A DNA stretch of 64,000 nucleotides from Brevibacillus gelatini (GCF_003710935.1 NZ_RHHS01000032.1:1-64000), one strand, 5' to 3'. Positions 33,005-42,551 are shown, numbered from the stretch's first letter. Notes: a model not told the origin generated them from the letters alone. Program-made: numbers and translations.

Positions 33005-35926
33005 ATGTGGTTGTGGCTTCAAAAGCTGATGAAATTTTTTCAGGGCGAAGAGGAGCAGGAAGAGGCAGTGGAAGCGCGCCCAGTGGCGAGCCCGCAAGCA
33101 AGCTCCGCACCTCCCGTCCCCCGCAAGCCTCAGGCGAAGACAAAAAGCATTTACCCGAAAGAGCGGGTAAATGCTCGAAATATAGACGACGTACGTCCGC
33201 GCAGGGAGCGTCAGTTCCGTTTTCCTGTCGTGCCAGACGATTATTTGGAAAACAAGCGAAACGAAAAAAGGAATCAGCAGGCAGCAGAGGATTCCTTGCA
33301 CGCTCACTCGCCTGTGCGTGAGCGGGAGACGCTTCGCCCGCGTGAGCAATACGCGCCGGAAAAGCAGGCGGAGACTATCGCAGAACAGTCGGCTGTCGAG
33401 TACAAGCGTGACATTCAGCGGCGGCAGACAGCGAGACGGACGGAAAGCGTCTCTCGCACGTTGCTTGCGCCGGAGGAAAAGAAGGCGTACCGCCCGTCGG
33501 AGATCGTCTCGCCTGTTTACGGCAAAATCACCCCGTCCACCCGTGAGGCGGAACACCGCATCCACACGACAGGGGGAGTGGTGTATCCGCGGCTGGAGCA
33601 GGAAGAGCATCTGCAGCAGATCAAGCAGCGGGAGCAGGAAATCAGCGAGCAGCTCGATCGCACCGTTCGGTCGGGCGCGCAGGAAACCGACGCGCTGGCG
33701 GAGGTTGTGTCGGTTGAAGGAGTGGAGCCAGGGCGAGCAGAAGAAGCCGTGTCTGTTGAAGGAGTGGAGCCAGGGCGAGCAGAGGAAGACGTGTCGGTTG
33801 AAGGAGTGGAGCCAGGGCGAGCAGAGGAAGCCGTGTCGGTTGAAGGAGTGGAGCCAGGGCGAGCAGAAGAAGCCGTGTCTGTTGAAGCCGTGGAGCCAGA
33901 GCAAACAGAAGAAGCCGTGTCCGTTGAAGGCGAGGGGCCAGAGCAAACAGAGGAAGCCCTGTCTGTTGAAGCCGTGGAGCCAGAGCAAACAGAGGACGCT
34001 GTGTCCGTAGAAGCCGTGAAGCCAGAGCAAACAGAAGAAGTTTTGTCTGCGGGCGGCGAGAATCCACCACACCAAGGCGACAGCCTGACAGACGGAGCAG
34101 ATGCAGCGCAGGCAGTGGACGAGCTTGAAAGCGTGAGGGAACAGCGTGAGCATGGCGTCATAGCGGACAAGCCGGAAAATGAAGCCGAATGGCCAGCAGC
34201 CGATTCCTTGTCGGAAGCACGGGCAGAAGCGGCAGTTCCTGAGCAGCAAGCACAGCCAGCGGAACTGCCGGATCAGACTACGGTGCCCGTTTCTGCAGAA
34301 GAAGAAAAGCAGGTGCCAGCCTACACACAAGACGTCAATCGCTTGCTGGCGCGGGCCATGCCGGATGCCCAGGCGGAAGCTTCTGCTGCGGCGCAGGCGG
34401 CGAGCGCGGTTTCCGAGGCAGCCGCTACAGACATTTTGCACGAGCAGAGCGCAAGTCCGCTGTCGCCCGTGACCGAACTGCCTGAGCCACCAGCCGCAGC
34501 GAAAAGCCAGGAGCAGCCATACGCCCTGCCGTCGCTTGCATTGCTCAATCCGAGCCCGCCGATCAGCGAGGATGACAATGAACATACGCAACTGCAAAAG
34601 CTGCTGCTGGAAGAGACGTTGTCCAATTTCAACGTCAGCGCGAGCGTCGTCGGCATCGTCAAAGGGCCGTCTGTCACGCGCTTCGAGCTGCAGCCGGCGC
34701 CAGGGGTGAAGGTGAACAAAATTACCGGGCTGATCGACGACATCAAGCTGAATCTGGCTGCAAAGGACATTCGCATCGAAGCGCCGATTCCGGGCCGCAA
34801 TGCCATCGGGATCGAGGTGCCGAACTTGACGAGCCGTCCTGTGCTGATCGAGAAAATAATCGGCTCGGAAAAATTCCAGCAGCATCCGTCGCCATTGGCT
34901 GTGGCACTTGGCATGGACATCGGCGGCGAACCGATTATTGCCGACATCAAAAAAATGCCGCACGGCCTGATTGCTGGCGCGACCGGATCGGGGAAAAGCG
35001 TCTGCATCAACTCGATCATTGTCAGCCTGCTCTACAAGGCGACACCGGAGCAGGTCAGACTGCTTTTGATCGACCCGAAAATGGTCGAGTTGGCACCGTA
35101 CAATCATTTGCCGCATCTTGTGACGCCAGTGGTGACAGAGGCCAAGCAGGCGACGGCGGCGCTGAAATGGGCCGTCGAGGAAATGGAAAAACGCTACGCC
35201 TTGTTCGTCGATGCGGGGGTTCGGGACATCGACCGCTACAACCAGACGACAGACGATCAGCTGCCGTATATCGTCATCGTCATCGACGAGCTGGCAGACC
35301 TGATGATGGTTTCTCCGCAAGACGTGGAAGATTGCATCATCCGGATCGCGCAAAAGGCACGCGCCTGCGGCATTCATTTGCTGCTTGCAACCCAGCGGCC
35401 GTCGGTGGACGTCATCACGGGCAATATCAAGGCAAACGTGCCGACGCGTCTGGCCTTTGCCGTCTTCTCCCAGGTCGACTCGCGCACGATTCTCGACCAG
35501 TCCGGAGCAGAGCGGTTGCTGGGCAGAGGGGACATGCTGTTTTTGGAGAGCGGTACGACTCCTGTACGCTTGCAGGGCAACTTTGTGTCCGACGACGAGA
35601 TCGAAAGAATTACGCAGACAATCAAGAAGCAGCGCAAGCCGACGTACCTGTTCAGCAAGGAAGACCTGGAGCAGCAGGTGCAATCCTACGATGCAGGCGA
35701 CGATCCGCTGTACATGGAGGCACTCCTGTTTGTGGCGGAACAAGGCCAGGCTTCGGCATCAGGACTGCAGCGCCGCTTCCGGGTCGGCTACAACCGCGCA
35801 GCGCGCCTGATCGAGATGATGGAAGCAGACGGCTACGTCGCCGGGCAGAGCGGAGGCAAGGCGCGGGCGGTGCTCATCACGCGCGAGGACGCGCAGGCAG
35901 TGGCGGAAGGCTCGACATTGCTGTAA
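33005..35926 (+). CDS. sftA: Soluble FtsK/SpoIIIE-family DNA translocase SftA
   Basis: A 973-residue hexameric ATP-driven DNA pump. No N-terminal membrane helices are present. Instead there is a short amphipathic start (WLWLQKLMKFF), then a ~520-residue acidic linker including eight 14-residue repeats. This fits B. subtilis SftA (YtpS), which clears DNA from the closing septum, and not membrane-bound SpoIIIE. The FtsK motor (about 535-890) has Walker A AGATGSGKS near 656-664 and Walker B IVIVIDELADLM near 755. A C-terminal gamma winged helix (about 905-970) would read oriented DNA motifs. ATG at 33005 has AAAGGA nine bases upstream. ATG at 32963 lacks a site. Confidence 0.9.
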   Translation: MWLWLQKLMKFFQGEEEQEEAVEARPVASPQASSAPPVPRKPQAKTKSIYPKERVNARNIDDVRPRRERQFRFPVVPDDYLENKRNEKRNQQAAEDSLHAHSPVRERETLRPREQYAPEKQAETIAEQSAVEYKRDIQRRQTARRTESVSRTLLAPEEKKAYRPSEIVSPVYGKITPSTREAEHRIHTTGGVVYPRLEQEEHLQQIKQREQEISEQLDRTVRSGAQETDALAEVVSVEGVEPGRAEEAVSVEGVEPGRAEEDVSVEGVEPGRAEEAVSVEGVEPGRAEEAVSVEAVEPEQTEEAVSVEGEGPEQTEEALSVEAVEPEQTEDAVSVEAVKPEQTEEVLSAGGENPPHQGDSLTDGADAAQAVDELESVREQREHGVIADKPENEAEWPAADSLSEARAEAAVPEQQAQPAELPDQTTVPVSAEEEKQVPAYTQDVNRLLARAMPDAQAEASAAAQAASAVSEAAATDILHEQSASPLSPVTELPEPPAAAKSQEQPYALPSLALLNPSPPISEDDNEHTQLQKLLLEETLSNFNVSASVVGIVKGPSVTRFELQPAPGVKVNKITGLIDDIKLNLAAKDIRIEAPIPGRNAIGIEVPNLTSRPVLIEKIIGSEKFQQHPSPLAVALGMDIGGEPIIADIKKMPHGLIAGATGSGKSVCINSIIVSLLYKATPEQVRLLLIDPKMVELAPYNHLPHLVTPVVTEAKQATAALKWAVEEMEKRYALFVDAGVRDIDRYNQTTDDQLPYIVIVIDELADLMMVSPQDVEDCIIRIAQKARACGIHLLLATQRPSVDVITGNIKANVPTRLAFAVFSQVDSRTILDQSGAERLLGRGDMLFLESGTTPVRLQGNFVSDDEIERITQTIKKQRKPTYLFSKEDLEQQVQSYDAGDDPLYMEALLFVAEQGQASASGLQRRFRVGYNRAARLIEMMEADGYVAGQSGGKARAVLITREDAQAVAEGSTLL
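33707..34042 (+). repeat. Eight in-frame 42-bp tandem repeats within sftA
   Basis: Eight units of 42 bases encode VSVEGVEPGRAEEA and variants (residues 235-346 of SftA). Units 1-4 are nearly identical (GRAEE type). Units 5-8 form a second group (EQTEE type). Near-identical adjacent copies suggest expansion by slippage or unequal exchange, so copy number may vary between strains. Confidence 0.95.
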
Positions 35927-35950
35927 AAAAGAGAAGTTATATAGAAGCAG

Positions 35951-35982
35951 AAAAGCTTGCCAAACACGGCAAGCTTTTTTTT
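35951..35982 (+). terminator. Rho-independent terminator of sftA
   Basis: AAAAGCTTGCC, loop AAACAC, GGCAAGCTTTT followed by further T residues. Confidence 0.9.
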
Positions 35983-36152
35983 GAACGAGGCAAGATATGG
36001 ATGCCTGTTACCATCCCCGGCTGTGAATGACTTCTATTGTGCCGACCACAGGGAGAATATTCAACATTTTCTGGAAAATACGTTGCCGAAATATTCGTCA
36101 ACATATATGCTATAGGATAGATTGTGGCGATAGCTGGAAGGGGACCAGGAAA

Positions 36153-36548
36153 ATGAATCCGCTTGCGAAAAAGTATCAGCAAATCGATGACCAGCTCGTG
36201 TTGTTCAACGAGGAGTATTACTTGAGCGTGGAGAAACTCGACATCTCCTCCCTGACACAGGAAACGAGAGAGGTGCTGTTCAACCACCTCTACGATTTCG
36301 ACAGCAATGATATGGAACTGGAAATCGACGTGTCCGAGGAAGACAAAGGAGTTTGGTACCTGCAACTGCTCGTACCGCATGTGCTGACCTTGCCGGAAGC
36401 AGCGAAAAGACGCATCGAGAAAGGCGCGGAGCAGTTGGCCCAGCATCTGGCAGAACAGGTGGGGGCGACGAGCCAGGTGCGTCTGCAAAACGAGGAAATT
36501 TATGAATATGTAAAGCGGTACAATCCGGATTTGGAGCGGATCGCCTAG
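36153..36548 (+). CDS. Small acidic protein of unknown function
   Basis: A 131-residue soluble protein, Glu/Asp/Leu-rich and mostly helical, without signal peptide, membrane helix or cysteine. I do not recognise it. ATG at 36153 has GGAAGGGG eight bases upstream, and a strong terminator follows, so it is a single-gene unit downstream of sftA. An in-frame upstream extension reads through AT-rich non-coding sequence and is not credible. Confidence 0.62.
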   Translation: MNPLAKKYQQIDDQLVLFNEEYYLSVEKLDISSLTQETREVLFNHLYDFDSNDMELEIDVSEEDKGVWYLQLLVPHVLTLPEAAKRRIEKGAEQLAQHLAEQVGATSQVRLQNEEIYEYVKRYNPDLERIA

Positions 36549-36549
36549 T

Positions 36550-36602
36550 AAAAAAACATCTCTTCTGCCCTGTGCAAAACCAGGGAGGAGGGATGTTTTT
36601 TT
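36550..36602. terminator. Bidirectional terminator
   Basis: ACATCTCTTCTGCCCTG pairs with CAGGGAGGAGGGATGT around a short loop, with an A run on the left and a T run on the right. It ends the small acidic gene (plus) and the beta-helix gene (minus). Confidence 0.85.
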
Positions 36603-36618
36603 CGGGGAGAAAGTTGTG

Positions 36619-38157
36619 TTAACTTTTTGCAATCTTGGTAGCCAGCCACGTGCAGGCGGTCTTGCTTGTCGTGGTCGCGACCCACTCGCACGGCTGCCCG
36701 TTTACAGGGGTAATCAGCCTGAGTGTATCGCCTTTGATCCCTCCGTATTTAACCGACGAGCTGGGAGGCGTACTGACGTAGACGATTCGCTCGTTAATCG
36801 CCACGTTGGGGAGATAGGAAGAGTTGTCAGAACTGTAGCCGCTCGTCAAACTGACGGGTACGGGTACGTTTTTCATGGACAGCGTGATTTTGTCTGAAGT
36901 TTTGTGGTAGAACATTTTTCCGCTGACCTGGCTGAAGTCTCCACCGTCTATCGTGAGAAAAAGCGGGTAGGACCCGGTACCGTACAGGGCGATGACGTGC
37001 TGGGAGCCGGAGTAGCGGTTGTTTTCCAGATAAACGTGCCCGCAGCGGTTCAAATACAGGTTTTTTCTGAGGCGCGGATCGAACGAACAGTTGCGGACGG
37101 TAACGACCCTCTCCGACGGGACATCCCACGGTTCGAGACTGAGTGCGTAGCCGTCGATGGCGGGGGCCGAATCGGCGGCCTCGAAGCTGCAGCCGTCAAA
37201 CACCAGCCCGATGTTGTCGTAGTCGACGGAAAGACCGCTGCCAACCGTCCGGTCCGCACCTTGTGCAGTCGTGTGCAGGACCCATTTGCAGTGTGCGAAA
37301 GTCATGTTTCGCATGAAATTGACGCGGTTTTTATTGCTGGCAGAGGTGTAGAAGGTGGAGGCGCTGATCGTGCCCGTCAGACAGCTCAGGCTGAAGCTGT
37401 CCATGGAAACGAGTTGGCTGCCCTGCACGACAATCGGTGCGGACGGATGTCCTTCCAGATCGAGCTGCTGCCGACAGTGAATATTGCTTAGGTTCACCAG
37501 CATCGGATGGCTGCCGTCGTAAGCTTCGTTCAGTTCTACTTCAAACCGGTCGCACAGGACGTTGACCGCGTTCAGCCGTTCCAGTCCGCCTGTTACTGTA
37601 ATGTCCGAACGGGTACGTTTGCGACCGTCACTGTAAAAATCGCAGATCGATACCGAGCGGACGTAGCAGTTCGTTTCTCCCGCGAAGTAAAAATGGTCGG
37701 CTACCCCGTCGGTGCACCAGATGTTTTGCAACAGCACGTAGTTGAGATAGCTGTCAGGGCCGTCGCCGCGAATGTAGAAGTCGGCGGAGTGCTCGTAGGC
37801 GTACGGGTCTTGCGGCACAGGATTGGCGCGTGCATTGGAGTCGATTTTCAGATTGGACACGACCAATGAGTCAGCGTCCCCGCCCGCAGTAGTGATCGAA
37901 AACAGCCATCGCCAGTCTGCCGCCGTAGAATTGGCTTGGCGCTTCAAAACGGAAAAGGGACCGGCACCTTGCATCACCAGGCTTTGGCCTTTGCCCAGTG
38001 TCACGGCCAGTCTTGCAGGTTCAATGAGGTACGTTCCCGGCGGAAAATACAACGGGAGTTGCTGCTGGACTGCGGCTGCCAGAGCGTTTGAAAGCGCTTG
38101 CGTATCATCGCTGATCCCGTCCCCCCTTGCGCCATACGTCTTCACATCAAGGATCAT
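36619..38157 (-). CDS. Right-handed beta-helix protein, pectate-lyase-3-like
   Basis: A 512-residue protein whose first 70 residues carry the Pectate_lyase_3 signature (YGARGDGISDDTQAL, then LYFPPGTYLI), followed by repeated short strands typical of a parallel beta-helix. Such folds occur in pectate lyases, polygalacturonases, epimerases and phage tail spikes. No catalytic residues can be assigned. There is no signal peptide, which is odd for a polysaccharide-degrading enzyme. The ATG at 38157 has GGAGGGAA upstream. It is divergent from polysaccharide locus B, suggesting action on that polymer or its precursors, but this is only context. Confidence 0.72.
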   Translation of the reverse strand: MILDVKTYGARGDGISDDTQALSNALAAAVQQQLPLYFPPGTYLIEPARLAVTLGKGQSLVMQGAGPFSVLKRQANSTAADWRWLFSITTAGGDADSLVVSNLKIDSNARANPVPQDPYAYEHSADFYIRGDGPDSYLNYVLLQNIWCTDGVADHFYFAGETNCYVRSVSICDFYSDGRKRTRSDITVTGGLERLNAVNVLCDRFEVELNEAYDGSHPMLVNLSNIHCRQQLDLEGHPSAPIVVQGSQLVSMDSFSLSCLTGTISASTFYTSASNKNRVNFMRNMTFAHCKWVLHTTAQGADRTVGSGLSVDYDNIGLVFDGCSFEAADSAPAIDGYALSLEPWDVPSERVVTVRNCSFDPRLRKNLYLNRCGHVYLENNRYSGSQHVIALYGTGSYPLFLTIDGGDFSQVSGKMFYHKTSDKITLSMKNVPVPVSLTSGYSSDNSSYLPNVAINERIVYVSTPPSSSVKYGGIKGDTLRLITPVNGQPCEWVATTTSKTACTWLATKIAKS

Positions 38158-38234
38158 CCACTTATTCCCTCCATATCGTCCATTCGGCAACACAAGATTG
38201 TGTTTCTTTCATTTCATTCAAAAACGAAAAAATG

Positions 38235-38262
38235 TTGACAACCATTTTGCAAAACAGGCGAC
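38235..38262 (+). promoter_or_regulatory. Possible ECF-sigma promoter upstream of locus B
   Basis: TTGACAAC is followed after 16 bases by CGAC, resembling the AAC-N16-CGTC/CGAC pattern of SigX/SigM-type promoters. No sigma-A -10 pairs with the TTGACA. Most of 38158-38351 is otherwise unassigned. Confidence 0.3.
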
Positions 38263-38351
38263 CGTTTGCCCGAAGCGTGCGCGAGCCTCTTTCATCCTGC
38301 TGGCATATTTGTCCTAGAACCTCCGTATGAATAAGCAAAGAGGTGGAAAGT

Positions 38352-39335
38352 ATGTCGATTCTAGTGACAGGCACTGCAGGATTCATCGGATTTCACGTGG
38401 CGAAAAGACTTTTGGAAGGAGGGGAAGTCGTATGGGGGGTCGATAATTGCAACGATTATTACGATCCCCGTTTGAAAGAAAAAAGATTGGAAATGCTCCA
38501 TGCGTTCGAACGGTTCCATTTTTATAAAGCGGACATTGCCGATCAGGTGACAATGGACGAGTTGTTTCGCAAAATTCAGCCGGAACGTGTCATTCATCTG
38601 GCTGCACAGGCTGGTGTCCGATACAGCCTGGAAAATCCTCATGCCTACACAACCTCCAATATCACAGGTTTTCTGCACATTCTGGAAGGCTGCCGGCAGA
38701 CGGGCGTCAAGCATTTGCTGTACGCTTCGTCCAGCTCTGTGTACGGCGGCAACAGGAAGCTGCCTTTTTGCGAGACGGACCCGGTCGATGAACCGAACAG
38801 CCTGTATGCCGCGACGAAAAAAGCCAATGAGCTGATGGCGTACACGTACAGCCACCTGTACGGGATTCCCGCGACAGGAATGCGCTTTTTCACCGTGTAC
38901 GGACCGTGGGGACGCCCGGATATGGCGCTGTACACATTCACAAAGGCGATCTTGGCGGGAGAGCCTGTCCGCATTTTCAACCACGGCAAAATGATTCGGG
39001 ATTTCACGTACATTGACGATGTGGTCGAGGGAGTCCACAGACTCATGGAACGGCTGCCTGAGCCGCAGGACGGCAAGGCGCCGCACCAGGTGCTGAATAT
39101 CGGGAATCATCAGCCTGTCGAGCTGCTTCAATTCCTGGCGATTTTGGAACAAAAGCTGAACAAACCCGCAAACCGCCACTACATGCCCATCCAGCCGGGA
39201 GACGTGCCGACTACTTTTGCCTCTGTAGATGCCCTGTATGCGAAAACAGGCTTTCGTCCCCATACGCCAATCGAAGTAGGCATCGCCCGCTTTGTCGATT
39301 GGTATCTCGACTATTACGGTGATGCCCATGCGTAA
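38352..39335 (+). CDS. UDP-glucuronate 4-epimerase-like SDR
   Basis: A 327-residue NAD-dependent extended SDR. The TGTAGFIGFHV Rossmann motif, the NDYYDPRLKEKRL segment typical of UDP-GlcA/UDP-HexNAcA 4-epimerases (LpsL/CapI family) and the catalytic Ser-Tyr-Lys (SSSVYG, YAATKK) are all present. It interconverts uronate configurations at C4, for example UDP-GlcA to UDP-GalA. Paired with the dehydrogenase that follows, a HexNAc uronate is also possible. ATG at 38352 follows AGAGGTGG. First gene of locus B. Confidence 0.85.
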   Translation: MSILVTGTAGFIGFHVAKRLLEGGEVVWGVDNCNDYYDPRLKEKRLEMLHAFERFHFYKADIADQVTMDELFRKIQPERVIHLAAQAGVRYSLENPHAYTTSNITGFLHILEGCRQTGVKHLLYASSSSVYGGNRKLPFCETDPVDEPNSLYAATKKANELMAYTYSHLYGIPATGMRFFTVYGPWGRPDMALYTFTKAILAGEPVRIFNHGKMIRDFTYIDDVVEGVHRLMERLPEPQDGKAPHQVLNIGNHQPVELLQFLAILEQKLNKPANRHYMPIQPGDVPTTFASVDALYAKTGFRPHTPIEVGIARFVDWYLDYYGDAHA

Positions 39336-40608
39336 AAAAGCAGGAGTCGTCGGGCTCGGATATGTCGGATTGCCTGTTGCGGTCGCTTTCGGGAAAAAAG
39401 TGCCTGTCATCGGCTACGATCTGGACGCAAGGCGAATCGCCGCGCTGCAGGAGGGATGGGACGAGACGGGAGAGCATACGGCGGAGGAACTGGCGCGCAC
39501 GAGCGTCACCTACACGGACGATCCCGAGAAGCTTGCAGAGTGCGACTTCATTATCGTCACGGTGCCAACGCCAGTCGACGAGGCCAAACGTCCTGATTTG
39601 AGAGCGTTGCTGCTCGCCTCGGAAACGGTCGGGAAGCATATGCAGCCGGGAACGATTGTCGTCTATGAATCTACGGTGTACCCTGGCGCGACCGAAGAAG
39701 TGTGCGTGCCAGCGTTGGAGCGCGCGTCCGGGAAGCGCGCAGGCGAGGACTTTTTTGTCGGTTACTCGCCCGAGCGGATCAATCCAGGGGACAGAGAGCG
39801 CAGGCTCGCGGACATCGTCAAGGTCGTCTCCGGCCAAGACCAGGCGACCTGCGACGAGATTGCCGAGATGTACGCTTTGGTAGTAGAGGCGGGCATCTAT
39901 AAAGCGTCCTCGATCCAGGTTGCAGAGGCCGCCAAGGTCATTGAAAACACGCAACGCGATCTGAATATCGCCCTGATTAACGAGTTGGCGATCATTTTTG
40001 ACCGACTGGGAATCGCGACAGCAGAGGTGCTGGAAGCAGCCGGAACCAAGTGGAACTTCCTCCGCTTTACACCGGGGCTGGTAGGCGGTCACTGCATCGG
40101 GGTCGATCCGTACTATTTGACCTACAAGGCTGAGAGTGTGGGGTATCATCCGCAGGTGATCCTGGCGGGACGCCGCATCAATGATGGCATGGGAAAATTC
40201 GTCGCTACTTCCCTGGTCAAGCAGATGATCTGGCGCAACATCCCGATTCAAGGCTCGCGCGTGACGATTCTGGGCATGACCTTCAAGGAGAATGTTCCGG
40301 ACATTCGCAATAGCCGGGTGATTGACATCGTCAACGAACTGCGGGAATTCGGCGTTGAGGTGCAGGTGACTGACGATCTGGCAGACCCGGCGAAGACGTG
40401 GGCGGAGTATGGCATCAGACTTCGGGATTGGGACGATTTGCAGCCGGCCGACGCGTTGGTTTTGGCGGTTCCGCACGCGAAGTACGTGCATCTTGGCTGG
40501 GGGGAGCTGTCGTCCTTGCTGCATGGAGGTTGCGGCGTGATCGCGGATGTGAAGAGCGTGCTAAATCTAAAAACATGCCCGTCTGACATCGTGGTCTGGC
40601 GCTTGTAG
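39328..40608 (+). CDS. UDP-sugar 6-dehydrogenase, TviB/WbpO-like (second copy)
   Basis: A 426-residue paralogue of the locus A dehydrogenase, with VVGLGYVGLP at the start and the catalytic Cys in GGHCIGVDPYYLTYKAE near 255. It belongs to the same UDP-HexNAc dehydrogenase branch. The gene start overlaps the epimerase stop by eight bases, so the two enzymes are translated together and probably produce an epimerised UDP-uronate. ATGs at 39322 and 39328 are both possible; I took the second for spacing. Confidence 0.85.
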   Translation: MRKKAGVVGLGYVGLPVAVAFGKKVPVIGYDLDARRIAALQEGWDETGEHTAEELARTSVTYTDDPEKLAECDFIIVTVPTPVDEAKRPDLRALLLASETVGKHMQPGTIVVYESTVYPGATEEVCVPALERASGKRAGEDFFVGYSPERINPGDRERRLADIVKVVSGQDQATCDEIAEMYALVVEAGIYKASSIQVAEAAKVIENTQRDLNIALINELAIIFDRLGIATAEVLEAAGTKWNFLRFTPGLVGGHCIGVDPYYLTYKAESVGYHPQVILAGRRINDGMGKFVATSLVKQMIWRNIPIQGSRVTILGMTFKENVPDIRNSRVIDIVNELREFGVEVQVTDDLADPAKTWAEYGIRLRDWDDLQPADALVLAVPHAKYVHLGWGELSSLLHGGCGVIADVKSVLNLKTCPSDIVVWRL

Positions 40609-40652
40609 AGGCAGCCACGATTGCGAGTGCAGACAATCTGGAGCGGATGCAT

Positions 40653-42551
40653 ATGAGCTACCGGAAGCGAAGATTCTGGTTAAGCTTGTCGGACGCAGGA
40701 ATCATCGGTATAGCTGTTTGGCTTGCCTGCCTGGTTCGATTTGATTTTTCCTTTACAGAAATAAGCGATTATCAGCCTGTCTACCTGATCGTCGGACATG
40801 TACTGTTCGTTTTGGCGGGCATGCATGCGGCTGAGTTGTACCGTCCCGTTTACCGCTACGTCAGCGCAAACGAGCTCGTCTCGATTGTCAAGGCGACAAG
40901 CTTGTCCATTCTGGTGCTCAGCTTTTGCTGGAACAATCTGGGGCAATGGCTGTTTGTGTCTGCACGGATTCCGCTTTCCCTGTTTTTGCTTACGTGGATG
41001 TTTGTGCTGATGGGGATGACAGGTTCGCGCTTCGTCTGGAAATGGTGGAAGGAGGAACGGGAAAAAAGGAGTCAGGACCGCAGGCGGACACTGATCGTCG
41101 GAGCTGGAAGCGCGGGTGTGCTGGTCGCAAGGGAGATGAGACAGTCGCCCTTGTCGGAGCAGCGGCCGATCGCTTTCATTGATGACGAGCCCGGCAAGCA
41201 AAACTTGCGGGTGTACGGCTTGCCCGTCGTCGGAAAACGGGAGGACATCCCGCGCATCGTGCAGCGGCAGGCCATCTCGGATATTGTCATCGCCATGCCG
41301 TCCGCTTCCCGGCAAACGATCCGGGACATTTTTGACATCTGCAAAACGACGAGAGCGAGCGTCAAAATTTTGCCGCACGTCTCGGATATTCTCAACGGAA
41401 AAATCAGCATGAGCATGATTCGCAACGTCAGACTCGAGGACTTGCTGGGACGCGAGCCAGTGGAACTTGATCTGGACGAAATTTCCAATTACTTGCAGCA
41501 TCAGGTCGTGCTCGTGACAGGGGCCGGAGGTTCGATCGGCTCGGAGCTGTGCCGGCAGATTGCCAGATTTGGCCCGGCGAAGCTGCTTTTGCTCGGGAAT
41601 GAGGAAAACGGCATCTTTGAAATCAGCCTGGAACTTGGGCGATTGTTTCCGGAGCTTGCGACGGTCAGCCTGATCGCGGATATTCGCGATCGGCAGCGAA
41701 TGGCTGCGATCATGGGCGAGTACCGCCCGGCCGTCATTTTTCATGCGGCAGCCCACAAGCATGTGCCACTGATGGAGCAAAACCCGAGCGAGGCGTTGAA
41801 GAACAATATTTTGGGAACGAAAAATGTCGCGGAGTGCGCACTGGAAGCAGAAGCGAAGCATTTTATCCTGATTTCGACCGACAAGGCGGTGAATCCGACG
41901 TCTGTGATGGGCGCGACCAAGCGCGTCGCCGAGCTTTTGATTCAGGGCTACAACCGCTTCGGGCATACCCGCTTTGCGGCCGTTCGCTTCGGCAACGTGC
42001 TCGGGAGCAGAGGCAGTGTCGTCCCGATTTTTCTTGACCAGATACGGGCTGGCGGTCCGGTGACGATCACACATCCGGACATGGAACGGTTTTTCATGAC
42101 GATCCCGGAAGCAGCCCAGTTGGTAATTCAGGCCGGAGCGCTGGCGCAGGGCGGAGAGATTTTCGTGCTCGACATGGGCAAGCCTGTCAAGATCGTCGAT
42201 ATGGCGATGGACCTGATCCGCCTGGCTGGTTTGGAGCCGGGAAAAGATATTCCGATCGTCTACACGGGGATTCGCTCGGGAGAAAAGCTGTATGAAGAGC
42301 TGCTGACGGCGGAAGAAGAGTTGACTTCTACTTGCCATGACCGGATTTTCATCGGCAAGCCGCTCGACTTTTCCTGGAGTGAGCTGATGACAGCCATTTC
42401 CCGCCTGGAGCAGCTTGCGAAAAAGGGTGGGATGGTCGAGGACGATCCTGCGATTATTGAAATCCTGCAAGGAATCATTCCGAATTATCAATCTTCCTCC
42501 CAGCCGAAAGAAGAGGCGAAGCCAGTACCGTATTCGGTAGCGACGGGATGA
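40653..42551 (+). CDS. Membrane UDP-HexNAc 4,6-dehydratase, EpsC/PglF/CapD-like
   Basis: A 632-residue protein with four N-terminal membrane helices (about 8-125), a first Rossmann-like domain (CoA-binding type, about 140-270), then a dehydratase domain with TGAGGSIGSE near 287-296. The catalytic region reads STDKAVNPTSVMGATKR, with Met in place of Tyr as in PglF/FlaA1-type enzymes. It converts UDP-GlcNAc to UDP-2-acetamido-4-keto-2,6-dideoxyhexose, the first step to bacillosamine-type sugars. The DegT aminotransferase at 52959 can do the next step. ATG at 40653 is nine bases after GGAG. Confidence 0.88.
   Translation: MSYRKRRFWLSLSDAGIIGIAVWLACLVRFDFSFTEISDYQPVYLIVGHVLFVLAGMHAAELYRPVYRYVSANELVSIVKATSLSILVLSFCWNNLGQWLFVSARIPLSLFLLTWMFVLMGMTGSRFVWKWWKEEREKRSQDRRRTLIVGAGSAGVLVAREMRQSPLSEQRPIAFIDDEPGKQNLRVYGLPVVGKREDIPRIVQRQAISDIVIAMPSASRQTIRDIFDICKTTRASVKILPHVSDILNGKISMSMIRNVRLEDLLGREPVELDLDEISNYLQHQVVLVTGAGGSIGSELCRQIARFGPAKLLLLGNEENGIFEISLELGRLFPELATVSLIADIRDRQRMAAIMGEYRPAVIFHAAAHKHVPLMEQNPSEALKNNILGTKNVAECALEAEAKHFILISTDKAVNPTSVMGATKRVAELLIQGYNRFGHTRFAAVRFGNVLGSRGSVVPIFLDQIRAGGPVTITHPDMERFFMTIPEAAQLVIQAGALAQGGEIFVLDMGKPVKIVDMAMDLIRLAGLEPGKDIPIVYTGIRSGEKLYEELLTAEEELTSTCHDRIFIGKPLDFSWSELMTAISRLEQLAKKGGMVEDDPAIIEILQGIIPNYQSSSQPKEEAKPVPYSVATG

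Noticed and set aside
33707-34042. Repeats considered as a CRISPR array
   Set aside because: Units are contiguous without spacers, in frame, and encode a repeated peptide in SftA.
32981-35743. A 920-residue open frame antiparallel to sftA
   Set aside because: It has no ribosome site, mirrors the repeats and codon bias of sftA, and shows no recognisable domain. It is a shadow of the GC-rich coding strand. The same applies to long antisense frames opposite the citrate kinase (1557-3335), the sulfite reductase/sumT region (24361-26703) and hutU/hutI (59889-62354).
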